From Candidatus Hydrogenedentota bacterium (GTDB taxonomy: Bacteria > Hydrogenedentota > Hydrogenedentia > Hydrogenedentales > JAGMZX01): a DNA stretch of 64,000 nucleotides. Positions 17,370-26,153 of the stretch are shown one piece after another. Numbering within the stretch: position 1 is the stretch's first letter; every line of letters begins with the position of its first letter. The notes under the pieces were generated by a model. That model did no database searches. It was not told the DNA's origin and saw only the letters and a list, made by a program, of their open reading frames with translations. The position numbers and the translations under genes are program-made. The stretch is taken from positions 19,602 to 83,601 of the forward strand of contig JAKQEQ010000037.1 in assembly GCA_029556545.1 (NCBI GenBank), written 5' to 3'.

Positions 17370-20300
17370 TGGCGGTTCTCTCTACCCGCAGCATCCCCCA
17401 TCCAACGGGGCGGGTGGTGATGTCGGCTTTCTGTGTGGCTTCCTCAATTTCGCTGATGTGGCGGTCGAAGTCGGCTTGAGCGTTTTCCTTCTGACGTGAT
17501 TTCATGGTGCGGATCTTGTCGTTTCGGGCCTCGGCCAGTTGGGAGTCAAGGACCGCCATGCGGGCCTTGTGGCTGGTATCAAGACTGGAGCGGCGAAACT
17601 CGGCAACGCGCTGAGTGTTCTCGATATGTCCCGCGCGGGCATCGGACCAGGCTTCGTAGTGGCGGCTTTCGAGCGCGTTGCGCGTTTCCTCGGTAATCCT
17701 GTCGGAAGCAACCTCGAACCCCTCGGCGTCGGCCAGCAACCGCAGGAACTCGCCGGTGAGGGCCGGATTAGTCGTGACGGGCCGGAACTCGACATCGTCG
17801 CGGATGCCGTGGTACTGCCACTGATAGACGGCGAAGGGATAGTCGCCCGGTGAGACGGCGTCGGTAGAGACACGAATGCCAACGACGGGCACGCCGTCAC
17901 CGGCTCCTCCGACGGTACGGGCAGCTTGTACGGCCAACGGGTGAATGGGCGTGATGAGACAGATGGTCCGATCCTCGACTGCGCAGGCCGAATCGAAGGT
18001 GACGGCCAAGTTTGGCTCATTGCCCTTAAGCCATGTTTCCCACTCCCGGGCGATGGGAGAAGTACGGTTCTCGATCGCCGCAAAATCCTTTAGCAGCGCC
18101 TCGCGGACCTCGCGGGCCAGACGCAGGCGTTTCTTCGGGCCATCTCCGCTAAGGGGGGATTCCTCCTTTCCGGCGCGGCCGCGCAAGTATTCCACGACCA
18201 GGCGTTCGAGCGAGGTGGCGGAGAGCCAGTAGCTGGAAGCGTCCTCGATATCCTGCTTGAACTGATCGGCGGGCATGCGCAGGCCGAACAATTCAGTCTG
18301 GCGCGTTTCAAGATCCTGTTGTTCCTTGACAAGCCGAATGCTGTTGTCAGCGAGTTGTTCCAGTTTGGCCTGACGTTCCGCCGGCGACAGGGAGAGGTTT
18401 TCGGCAACGCTTGTGATCTCGCGGGTGACTTCGCCCAGGATCGCCTCGTTGGCCCCAAGCGCGCGTTCGAAGACGCCGATGCGCAGCAGACAGCGTTCGT
18501 AGATTTCGGCGTCGATGGTGTCCGGGGTGATGAGGTTGTAGATCGCCACGGCCTCGCTGGTCTGCCCCCAGCGGTCAATACGACCGATGCGCTGGTCGAT
18601 GCGCATAGGGTTCCAGGGCAGGTCATAATTCACCATGCAGTCGCAGAACTGATAATCAAGCCCCTCGCAACCGACCTCGGAGAAGAGGAGCACATCGAGG
18701 GCTTCGGCATCGTCACGGTTCGTTTCGAATCGCGCGCGAAGCGCGACGCGTTCGTCGTCGCCTACGCCGCCATGGATCAGACCAACGCGGAAACCTTCAT
18801 CCTGAAGCGCCTTGTAGAGGTAGGCGAGCGTGTGGCGGAAACTGCTGAACAGCATGACTTTGTTATTCGGGAGCGCCTGTTTGTCTTCGAGAATGCCTTT
18901 CAGGGCAAGGAACTTGGGGTCGGCGTCGGGATCGCATGGCAGGGTTTCAGCCTGACGCAGGGCATCGTCGATGAGTTGCCGAACCGTCGGCGCCGCGCGG
19001 TCGATGTCGAGGTCAATCCCGTCGTCCTCGCCCTCCTCCACACTCAGGCAGTCGAGTTCGTCAAATCGGCGCGAGAGGATGTCCTGGAGGAACGGTGCCA
19101 GCGCCTGGATACAGCTCGCCGCCTGTCGGCGAATGGTCGTGAGGAGAAACCGGACCGATTGAACGCCATGCAGTTCGGCATAGACGGCGGCCTGGGCGGC
19201 GATGACGGCATCGTGCAGACTCTTCTGCTCGGGGGTGAACTCGACTGTCACCGTCTGGGGTTTGCGTTGGGTGAATTCGCCAATGTCGCGGCGCAGAGTA
19301 CGGTTCATCAGGCCGGACAGCGTGTGCAACTGCTCAATGCTTCGAATCGCATGAACGCGCACAGCCCGGTCGTCCCCGGCATGGGCGAGGGAATCAAAGA
19401 CCTCCTGAAAGCGTGGGTCATTCCGCAGCACTGACCGGCCCCAGGGCGTTCCGGCGGCCTCCGTCAAGGCTTCACGCGCTTCTTCGGCCCAGCCAGGGCC
19501 ACCCTTGCGTGCGCAGAGAGCGGCCTGGTTGATGTGTGCGTTCGGTTCTGTGATGGCCCCATAACTGGCCTTGTCGATGATGATGTCGGGACGCAAGGTG
19601 TTCAGAAGCACGAAAAGATCGTTATCGCTCATCTGAATCGGTGTCGCGGTGAGAAAAACGACGGCTTCGGCGTTTTCGCAGAAGAATCGAATGGCCTCGT
19701 GGCGCTGCGTATTCGTGTTGCGGATGTGGTGCGCCTCGTCAACGACCACAAGGTCGAACTGCGGCGGCGGGTCGAGTTGGAGCAGGCCCTTCCGGCGCTT
19801 GCCGCTCCCATGCAGGACTTCGTCGGTCAGGAGCGAGAAGGGGAGGATGGCCTTCTCGTAGCGCTGCGGCCATTCGCCGTCGAGGTCCATTTCGGAGATG
19901 CAATGGCGTAATTTGGGGCCGTCGAGATGTTCGAAACGCTCATCGAATCGCTTCATTTCCCGTCGCCATTTCTCCTCCGTAACAAGTGGGCGGGGACAGG
20001 CGATGAGCACGCGCCGGATATCGCGGCGGGCCTGGAGTTCGCGAAGAATCAGCCCGGCCTCGATCGTCTTTCCAACGCCGACACTATCGGCGATCAGTAA
20101 GCGCGGCCGGTCGGAGCGGATGAACTTCAGTACGGGACGGAACTGATAGGGGATCAGTTCGATGCGCGCGGCGTGGAGCGAGTAAAGATTTGATATGCCC
20201 GGGTGTAGCAGTTGCAGGGCCGTCAGGTGGGCATGGAATTCACGCAGAGACGCAACAGTCATCGACTCGTCTTTGAAGTCGCCCGGCATGAGTTGGCTTT

Positions 20301-20958
20301 CGTAATAAGAGGCCTTCCCGCCGTCGAGGAAGACGTGGTAGCGGGTTTCCTTTTCGCCTGGCATCGCGGCGATAACCGCGCCGGATTTTGAGGGATTGGC
20401 GCGCAGCCGAACGACGTCGCCGGGGGCGTATGTCGTCTGCCGCTCTGGTTGCGAAGCGGCCTGCTGCTGGAGCGCAGTTTCAGGGTATGGAGATGGTGGC
20501 TTGCTCAAAACGGTTTCCTTTGCTTCCCGAATCTCCGATAGAAGCGGGTCGTCGGGGGCAAGGAGAATCAGGAAACGCTGAAGCGTATCCAGATCACGAT
20601 AGATGTCTTCGCCCGATGGAGCCGCCACCTGCGCGTGCGCCCAGCGGTTGCGGACCGTCTGCATCTCCTTGACGAAATTGCGACTCTCGTAGGGCCAGTT
20701 CCGTGATTGCACGAGCTCGAACCAGTTTTGATCCAGAACGCGTAGCAGCGCGGCAAGGTCGAGTTGTTCCAGATGGTCGATGCCTTGACGTTCCACGGCC
20801 TCCTGTTGCCGAAACGAGAGTTTGCCATAGACCCGCTGGCCCCACCAATCCGAGCCGAGAATGGGCAACATCTCTTCCAGAGCATGGCAGAGTGAATGGG
20901 CTGCTTTCTGCAGCAGACCTTGCATGCTTACTAGGTGGGGGTTGACGTCTGTATCCAT
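17362..20958 (-). CDS. SNF2-family helicase with N-terminal Swt1-like HEPN domain
   Basis: 1198 residues from the ATG at 20958; a longer frame to 21099 would start with an unconserved basic stretch and overrun the likely promoter. Residues 8-125 resemble a Swt1-type HEPN domain and keep the R-x-x-x-x-H signature in VRNRWAHAQ (about 102-110), the usual metal-independent RNase site. Residues 177-226 (YAPGDVVRLRANPSKSG...) look like a small beta-barrel. The SNF2 motor has GVGKT at 294-298, DEAH at 407-410, TATP at 437-440 and QRIGRIDRWGQ at 789-799. A long C-terminal region ends in charged helices. Being first in the operon and sharing overlapping frames with the sacsin-like ATPase, it probably senses or remodels foreign nucleic acid. 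Confidence 0.88.
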   Translation of the reverse strand: MDTDVNPHLVSMQGLLQKAAHSLCHALEEMLPILGSDWWGQRVYGKLSFRQQEAVERQGIDHLEQLDLAALLRVLDQNWFELVQSRNWPYESRNFVKEMQTVRNRWAHAQVAAPSGEDIYRDLDTLQRFLILLAPDDPLLSEIREAKETVLSKPPSPYPETALQQQAASQPERQTTYAPGDVVRLRANPSKSGAVIAAMPGEKETRYHVFLDGGKASYYESQLMPGDFKDESMTVASLREFHAHLTALQLLHPGISNLYSLHAARIELIPYQFRPVLKFIRSDRPRLLIADSVGVGKTIEAGLILRELQARRDIRRVLIACPRPLVTEEKWRREMKRFDERFEHLDGPKLRHCISEMDLDGEWPQRYEKAILPFSLLTDEVLHGSGKRRKGLLQLDPPPQFDLVVVDEAHHIRNTNTQRHEAIRFFCENAEAVVFLTATPIQMSDNDLFVLLNTLRPDIIIDKASYGAITEPNAHINQAALCARKGGPGWAEEAREALTEAAGTPWGRSVLRNDPRFQEVFDSLAHAGDDRAVRVHAIRSIEQLHTLSGLMNRTLRRDIGEFTQRKPQTVTVEFTPEQKSLHDAVIAAQAAVYAELHGVQSVRFLLTTIRRQAASCIQALAPFLQDILSRRFDELDCLSVEEGEDDGIDLDIDRAAPTVRQLIDDALRQAETLPCDPDADPKFLALKGILEDKQALPNNKVMLFSSFRHTLAYLYKALQDEGFRVGLIHGGVGDDERVALRARFETNRDDAEALDVLLFSEVGCEGLDYQFCDCMVNYDLPWNPMRIDQRIGRIDRWGQTSEAVAIYNLITPDTIDAEIYERCLLRIGVFERALGANEAILGEVTREITSVAENLSLSPAERQAKLEQLADNSIRLVKEQQDLETRQTELFGLRMPADQFKQDIEDASSYWLSATSLERLVVEYLRGRAGKEESPLSGDGPKKRLRLAREVREALLKDFAAIENRTSPIAREWETWLKGNEPNLAVTFDSACAVEDRTICLITPIHPLAVQAARTVGGAGDGVPVVGIRVSTDAVSPGDYPFAVYQWQYHGIRDDVEFRPVTTNPALTGEFLRLLADAEGFEVASDRITEETRNALESRHYEAWSDARAGHIENTQRVAEFRRSSLDTSHKARMAVLDSQLAEARNDKIRTMKSRQKENAQADFDRHISEIEEATQKADITTRPVGWGMLRVERTANG

Positions 20959-21102
20959 CCTGGCTTTCGTCCTCTCATGTGGTCTCCATGATCCATTGCG
21001 GTGCTGGGCGAGGTCTCGGTTCGATTGCAGCCCTCTGGCGACGGCGAGTTCGCGTGCGCGTATTCGACTCGTGAGTACATGTTCTGTGGCCGCGTGCACT
21101 AT

Positions 21103-21132
21103 ATTCTACAGTTACACCACATGCCTGCTCAA
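21103..21132 (-). promoter_or_regulatory. Predicted sigma-70 promoter of the helicase/ATPase operon
   Basis: On the minus strand TTGAGC (21132-21127) and TAGAAT (21108-21103) are 18 bases apart, giving a leader of roughly 138 bases before the ATG at 20958. It lies inside the segment bounded by the direct repeats, so the module would bring its own promoter. Confidence 0.4.
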
Positions 21133-21224
21133 TTTGGAACCGCTGGGTTCAACAGCAGTCTTTGCCGTTACTGATTCTCGTTTCGGGTTCGTTACCCAAC
21201 GATGCGTTCCCGGCCGTCCAGGAG

Positions 21225-21405
21225 CCCCGACTGTCCTCCCACGGTCCACCGGCGTGATGAGGCGCGGAGCGGGGTTCCGGCTTCCGGAGCGAAAGGGCCG
21301 CACGGTTCTGCCGTTCGGCGGCGGCGGGCGGGATCGCAGGCGGGGCCTGAATTCCTCATGGAATCGCTGGGCTTGGCGCGGGGGGCGGGCCAGGGGCGCA
21401 CCCGG
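21225..21405 (+). repeat. Right copy of the ~180-bp direct repeat
   Basis: It is the partner of 13581-13760, in the same orientation. It ends 16 bases from the 3' end of the tRNA-Ser gene. A smaller hairpin (GGGT/ACCC with flanking TCGTT/AACGA, about 21177-21201) sits just outside it, in the same relative place as the nested hairpin beside the left copy. Confidence 0.85.
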
Positions 21406-21420
21406 AAAAGTGCAGGAAAA

Positions 21421-21510
21421 TGGCGGAGAGGCAGGGATTCGAACCCTGGTTACGGTAAACCGTAAAACGGCTTTCGAGGCCGCCGCCTTCAACCACTCGG
21501 CCACCTCTCC
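21421..21510 (-). tRNA. tRNA-Ser (anticodon CGA)
   Basis: Read on the minus strand, the gene starts GGAGAGGTGGCCGAGTGG and ends in a GGTTCGAATCC T arm, CCTCTCC acceptor strand, G discriminator and encoded CCA. The anticodon loop CTCGAAA gives CGA, which reads the serine codon UCG. The long variable arm (ACGGTTTACCGT-type stem) is the class II feature expected of serine tRNA. Its 3' end faces the accessory region, the usual geometry for an integrative element inserted at a tRNA 3' end. Confidence 0.95.
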
Positions 21511-21618
21511 GCGGTAAGTCGCCGGTTGATGTGAGGAATGTACACGCTGTTACCCGGAAGGATAGCAAACGTCGCGCGGGTCGTTCCACATAGGAGCGCG
21601 TTCGCGGGTACGTCGGGA

Positions 21619-21641
21619 CATGGGCAAGATGCCCATGCCAC
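21619..21641. repeat. Short palindromic dispersed repeat, copy 1
   Basis: CATGGGCA and TGCCCATG pair around the loop AGA and are followed by CCAC. The same 23 bases, with one difference in the loop, recur at 55661-55683. It lies between the 5' side of the tRNA and the 3' end of the porin gene. Confidence 0.75.
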
Positions 21642-21688
21642 GGAAGAAGCTGCCCGCGCGCGGGGCGCCGGAGGGCGCGGGAACAAGG

Positions 21689-21720
21689 CAACGCCCCCGC
21701 GGGCAACCGCGAGGGCGTTG
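21689..21720 (-). terminator. Stem-loop terminator of the porin gene
   Basis: Arms 21689-21702 and 21707-21720 form a 14-bp stem (one G-U pair in RNA) around a 4-base loop, 30 bases past the porin stop on the minus strand. The bases after it (CCTTGTTC) are only moderately T-rich. Confidence 0.65.
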
Positions 21721-21750
21721 TAATGATCAGGTAGTCGCGCTTCGAGAAGA

Positions 21751-23085
21751 CTAGAAGCGGATCTCCGTCTCAAGGAACAGATAGTCGATGTCTTCGTCCT
21801 CATCCGCGACGAGAGGCGCCAGGCCGTTCAGACCGACCAGGTTGCCTTCTTCGATGCCGTCGTCGGCGAACAGATGAGCCCACCCGGCACGGAAGACGAG
21901 GTCTTCGCTGTACTGGTAGTTGGCATAGAGACCGACTTCAAGACCCAGGTCTTCGTCGGCCGTCCAGCGCCAGAACCACCAGCCGCCTTCCAGTTCCTCG
22001 TCCACTTCCAGGTAGGTCAGGGCGAGGGCGAGGTCAAGGCTCTCGGTCGGCTTGACACTCAGGCCGGCGCGATAGATGAACACGTTCGACAGGTTGGCCG
22101 CCGACACGTTGTCCAGGACTTCGGTGTACTCCCAGTCGGAGAACAGGCGATTGAAGGCCAGATCATCGTCGTCGTTCCACCAGCCCCAGCCGTTGTCCTG
22201 GTCGCCGCCTTCGAACCAGGCGGCACCCAAGTAAATACGGGGCTGCCAGCTGGCGTCGAAGGTGTAACCGAGTTCAAGGTTGACGCCGAACGCGTCGATG
22301 TCCGCATCGTTGTCCCACCACAGGAATCCGGGCAGGTCCCATTCGCCGAACTGATAAGCCACTTCGGCTTCGAAGTCAAACGCACCGATTTCGCCAGCTC
22401 CGCGGAGGCCGATGGTGTGGAGGTCGATGTCGGCGTTCGTCAGCGACTCGTCATCGCGGATGAACAGCCAGTAGGCGTCGATGACAACGTCCTCGAGGCC
22501 GAGGTAGCTGCCGTAGATGCCGTACAGGTCGACGTCGTCATCGCCGAAGTCCGAGAAGGTCTCGTTCAGCTTGGCCGCGAAGGCGCTGATGCTGACGATA
22601 TCCGTCCCGTAGTTCAGCAAGAGGGCGTCATAGGACAGGCCGCGGAACAGGGCGCTGGTGTCGTTGTTGCCGAGCAGCCACTCGCTCCCGAACTGCAGTT
22701 CCTGGCGGCCGACGCGCATCATCAGCGGGGTGTCCCACATCTCGCTCGCTTCGATGTACGCCTGGTAGACTTCCACATCATCGCCGCTGGCGGCACGGCC
22801 GTCGACGCCGGTGATGTAATTGGAGCGGAAGTCTTCGCCCCAGATGTCATAGCTGTCGAGCTCGATGAGCGCGCTGACGTTGTCGGTGAAGTCGGCCTTC
22901 ACGCTCAGACGGGTGCGTTGTTCGACGAATGCCGTGTCGAGCACGTCCGCTTCGTCCGCTTCCCACACGTTGCCGCGAATGCGGATGTTGCCGCCGACTG
23001 AGACATTCTGCAGTTCGGCGTAGGCGCCGACGCCCATGCACACCACGAGCGCGGCCAGAACGGTTACTTTCATCAGAGAATGCAT
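21751..23085 (-). CDS. Outer-membrane beta-barrel protein, alginate-export/porin-like
   Basis: 444 residues. A signal peptide is evident (basic start, hydrophobic stretch, VGAYA then ELQ). The mature part alternates hydrophobic and polar residues with many Trp, Tyr and acidic residues. It contains the GRQELQFGSEWLLGNND motif typical of alginate-export (AlgE-like) family proteins, and it ends in Phe (ETEIRF), as outer-membrane barrels do. AAGGAG lies about 10 bases before the ATG; an in-frame ATG four codons later is an alternative. It probably allows diffusion of acidic or neutral saccharides through the outer membrane. The divergent neighbour is a secreted putative glycosidase. The extracellular loops are unusually acidic. 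Confidence 0.8.
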   Translation of the reverse strand: MHSLMKVTVLAALVVCMGVGAYAELQNVSVGGNIRIRGNVWEADEADVLDTAFVEQRTRLSVKADFTDNVSALIELDSYDIWGEDFRSNYITGVDGRAASGDDVEVYQAYIEASEMWDTPLMMRVGRQELQFGSEWLLGNNDTSALFRGLSYDALLLNYGTDIVSISAFAAKLNETFSDFGDDDVDLYGIYGSYLGLEDVVIDAYWLFIRDDESLTNADIDLHTIGLRGAGEIGAFDFEAEVAYQFGEWDLPGFLWWDNDADIDAFGVNLELGYTFDASWQPRIYLGAAWFEGGDQDNGWGWWNDDDDLAFNRLFSDWEYTEVLDNVSAANLSNVFIYRAGLSVKPTESLDLALALTYLEVDEELEGGWWFWRWTADEDLGLEVGLYANYQYSEDLVFRAGWAHLFADDGIEEGNLVGLNGLAPLVADEDEDIDYLFLETEIRF

Positions 23086-23158
23086 GATGCGAAATCTCCT
23101 TCGCTTATGCTTACCGCCTTTCGGCGGTCACACCATGGCGCGCTTTCCAAGGGTCGCC

Positions 23159-23200
23159 CCACTATATTGGCAACCTCACGCGCCACGCCACTATATATGG
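23159..23200. promoter_or_regulatory. Twin CCACTATAT sites upstream of the porin gene
   Basis: CCACTATATTGG (23159-23170) and CCACTATATATGG (23188-23200) are near-identical and 29 bases apart. They lie 75-115 bases upstream of the porin start. Both are A+T-rich islands and could hold leftward -10 elements or operator half-sites. Confidence 0.35.
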
Positions 23201-23550
23201 CCACATCCCTTTCCCCGACGCACTGGGAGCAAGCCTTACGCTCGCTGGGGTTTCATCCCTCCTTTCCTCTCCAGTCTGTACGTCGGGCCGGATGCGAAAA
23301 AGCGCTTCTCAGCTCCTTTTTATACAGGGAAACTCACTCAGGAAGGCCCGAGCTTTCCCCTCGCCGACCCGGATGCTAGCATATCGTCGAAGCCATGTCA
23401 AGCGTTTGATCGATCGAAATTTGCTCTGTGGCCGCCGGTTCGGCGCCCCCTTGGCGGGGGGATATTCCGGGTGTTTGCGCCGCGCCTGACACGGCGGAGC
23501 GTTATCTGTTACCCTTGGCGGGAGGCGATGCACGCTTGGGAGGTATGACC
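23201..23550. other. Intergenic region between the porin gene and the DUF4838 gene
   Basis: No gene is supported. It contains a near-palindrome TTTGATCGATCGAAA (about 23406-23420) and the ribosome binding site GGGAGG (23538-23543) of the next gene. Confidence 0.5.
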
Positions 23551-26139
23551 ATGCCGTGGGTGAAAAAGTGGGTGTTCTTGCTGCCGTTGCCGGCCTTGGC
23601 TGGGCTTCCAGCGTCTTCCGGGCCGTATTGGCTTGGGGCGCACGAATACGGCGAGGTGGAGGTCGTGGTGGCGGAGGCGGCCTCGCCTTCGGAGCATTAT
23701 GCGGCGCGGGAGTTCCAGAGGTACTGGGCGCTGTGCACGGGTCACGAGCCGCCGATCCGGGATGTGGCCACGCCCGGCGTGACGACGGTCTGGATTGGGC
23801 GGCTGGGGATGCGCCTGGCGGAGCGGCTGAAGCTCGACGGTCTCGGCGACGATGGTTTCCACCTGCGGACGGCGGTCTTCGAGCAGGAACCGAAAGTCCC
23901 ATACCTGACCTTCCGCCACAAGACGCGCTTCCCGTTGCAGGCGCGGCATCTACTAATCGCCGGCGGGTCGCAGCGGGGCACGCTTTACGGGGTGCACCAG
24001 TTTTTCCATGACTATTTCGGCGTGCGGTGGCTCACGCCGGAGACGACCCACGTGCCGCCCGCGCCAGAGGGCGTTCCGGAGATCAACTATCGCTATGCGC
24101 CGCCGATCCCGTATCGGGACACGAATTACTGGGTGTTCACGCGACACCCGGAGTTTGCCGTCGCGCACCGGCTCAACGGCAACAGTGTGGCCGCAATCCC
24201 TGAGGAAATGGGCGGGTTCATGGGCTATGCGGGCGGGTTCTGCCACACGTTTTACGGTCTGGTTGATCCCGACAAGTACTTCGAGACGCATCCCGAGTAC
24301 TTCTCCGAGGTCAACGGGAAGCGGATGCGGCAGTCGCAACTCTGCCTCACTAACCCGGAGGTGGTCCGCATCGCGACGAACAGCGTGCGCGAGCACCTGC
24401 GGAACAATCCGCCGAATCGGCGCATCGTCAGCGTGACCCAGATGGACTGGCCGTTCTGGTGCGAGTGCGCCGATTGCGCCGCCGTGGACGCGCGGGAGGG
24501 ATCGCAGGCGGGCACGATGATTCGCTTCGTGAATGCGATCGCCGAGGCCATCGCGGACGAGTTCCCCGAGGCGTTCATCGACACCTTCGCGTACACGTAC
24601 ACGCGCAAGCCGCCGAAACACGCGCGGCCACGGGACAACGTCATCGTGCGGCTGTGCTCGATCGAGTGCGATTTCGCGCGGCCGCTCGGGGACCGTTCGA
24701 GCGCCGACAACCGGGCGTTCCAGGAGGATATCCGCCGTTGGCGCCGCATCGCGAAGCATCTTTACATCTGGGACTACACGCAGAATTGGCACGCCTTCCA
24801 GGGGCCGCACCCGAATTTCCAGGTGTTGCAGCCGAACGTGAAGTTCTTCGTCGACAATGGGGTCAGCGGGGTCTTCGAGCAGGCGGCGCACTCGCCGGGG
24901 GCCGATTTCGAGTATCTGAAGGCGTACATCCTCGCGCAGGCGCTGTGGAACCCGGAGGTCGACTGGCGCGCGCTGTACGACGAGTTCCTCGCGTTGTATT
25001 ACCGGGAGGCCGCGCCGTTCATCCGCGAGTATCATCGGCTAATCACGGACAAGGTCTTCGCGGACGACTATGTGTTGGGCATCTTCACGAAGATGGAGTG
25101 GATGGACCACACGACGGTCGAGCGGGCGGAGGCCGTTTTTCAGCGGGCCTTCGCGGCGGTTACGGACCCGGAGATCGTCGAGCGCCTCCGGCGCGCGCAC
25201 TTGCCGGTCCAGTACGCCGCGCTGGTCTGCCCGCCGGAGATCGAGATCGCGGAGGACCACTATGTGCTGCGCCGTCCGCCGAGTCTCAGTTTCGATGAGT
25301 ACTGGGGCGTGCTCGCGGGCCACGGGGTGACCCACCTCGGCGACCCGGACATAGAGGCGTTCCGCGAGCGGCTCGAAGGGCGGACGCCGCCGCGCTACCA
25401 GGAAATCCCGTTTGCGCGCCTCGAAAACAAGCGCTACGAGGTGTGGGTCGTTCCCGAGGTCGGCGGATCGGTCGTCCGTTTTCGCGACAAGGAGCGCGAT
25501 CACGAATTGTTGCGGGGGTACGCCGCGTTGAGCGCCGGCAACGGCATGATCCAGGACTGGCGCATCATGGACGCGGACGCGCCGGAAATCGAGAGGCGAG
25601 TCGCGGACCGTTACGAGACGGTCGCGCAGGCGGAGAACAGCGTTTTTGTGCGGGCCGCGCTGGCAAACGGCCTCGTGGTCTCGCGGCAGGTGTCGTTGGA
25701 CGACGAGGGATTGCGCGTCACGCTCGAAGTGAGCAACCACGGCGGGGAATTGGTGGCGCCGCGGGTGAAGTTGCACCCGGAGTTTACTTACGAGGGCAAG
25801 AACTTGCCGGAAATCTGGATCGAGCGCGACGGGATATGGGCGCGGCAGCCGCTACGCTTCGTCACGGGAGACACCGTCGCCTTCGACCGGATCGAGGCCT
25901 CGGGGGTAACGCGCTGGGGTCTGCGCCTGCCGGGGAAGAAGGGTTTTCTCGTCAACGAAGTCGACGCGGACCAATTGGAAGCACTGTTCTATTTCTGTAA
26001 TCGTGCCACGGGCATGGTTAATCTGGAACTGTATCCGAGTCAAGCGCCACTCGAACCCGGCGAGTCTTGCGTCGTGGCGACGGGCTACCGCGTCGAAAAC
26101 CGCCATAAACCGCCGAATCCATCCCATAAGACGCCATAA
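23551..26139 (+). CDS. Secreted DUF4838-type putative glycosidase
   Basis: 862 residues from the ATG at 23551, chosen because GGGAGG is 7 bases upstream; ATG 23545 would be too close to it. A signal peptide (VKKWVFLLPLPALAGLPASSG) is followed by a GH20-like N-terminal fold: SEHYAAREFQRYW, then GGSQRGTLYGVHQFF and a conserved VRWLTPE. The central region has the C-x2-C pair in WCECADC and the long aromatic segments typical of DUF4838. The last 230 residues look like a beta-sandwich or mutarotase-like domain. A role in extracellular or periplasmic carbohydrate breakdown is inferred from the family. The next gene starts 14 bases later, so the two form an operon. Confidence 0.82.
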   Translation: MPWVKKWVFLLPLPALAGLPASSGPYWLGAHEYGEVEVVVAEAASPSEHYAAREFQRYWALCTGHEPPIRDVATPGVTTVWIGRLGMRLAERLKLDGLGDDGFHLRTAVFEQEPKVPYLTFRHKTRFPLQARHLLIAGGSQRGTLYGVHQFFHDYFGVRWLTPETTHVPPAPEGVPEINYRYAPPIPYRDTNYWVFTRHPEFAVAHRLNGNSVAAIPEEMGGFMGYAGGFCHTFYGLVDPDKYFETHPEYFSEVNGKRMRQSQLCLTNPEVVRIATNSVREHLRNNPPNRRIVSVTQMDWPFWCECADCAAVDAREGSQAGTMIRFVNAIAEAIADEFPEAFIDTFAYTYTRKPPKHARPRDNVIVRLCSIECDFARPLGDRSSADNRAFQEDIRRWRRIAKHLYIWDYTQNWHAFQGPHPNFQVLQPNVKFFVDNGVSGVFEQAAHSPGADFEYLKAYILAQALWNPEVDWRALYDEFLALYYREAAPFIREYHRLITDKVFADDYVLGIFTKMEWMDHTTVERAEAVFQRAFAAVTDPEIVERLRRAHLPVQYAALVCPPEIEIAEDHYVLRRPPSLSFDEYWGVLAGHGVTHLGDPDIEAFRERLEGRTPPRYQEIPFARLENKRYEVWVVPEVGGSVVRFRDKERDHELLRGYAALSAGNGMIQDWRIMDADAPEIERRVADRYETVAQAENSVFVRAALANGLVVSRQVSLDDEGLRVTLEVSNHGGELVAPRVKLHPEFTYEGKNLPEIWIERDGIWARQPLRFVTGDTVAFDRIEASGVTRWGLRLPGKKGFLVNEVDADQLEALFYFCNRATGMVNLELYPSQAPLEPGESCVVATGYRVENRHKPPNPSHKTP

Positions 26140-26153
26140 AACCACCAAAGCGA

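Noticed and set aside
18319-19434. Forward open frame inside the helicase gene
   Set aside because: Antisense shadow of the SNF2 motor; no domain is recognisable.
20959-21099. Longer N-terminus for the HEPN-helicase
   Set aside because: The added 47 residues are basic and low in conservation signs, and they would cover the leader between the predicted promoter and the ATG at 20958.
21225-21405. Direct repeat read as an att site of the tRNA-inserted element
   Set aside because: Neither copy contains the tRNA 3' end, so they are not a conventional tRNA att pair; they are reported as flanking repeats instead.
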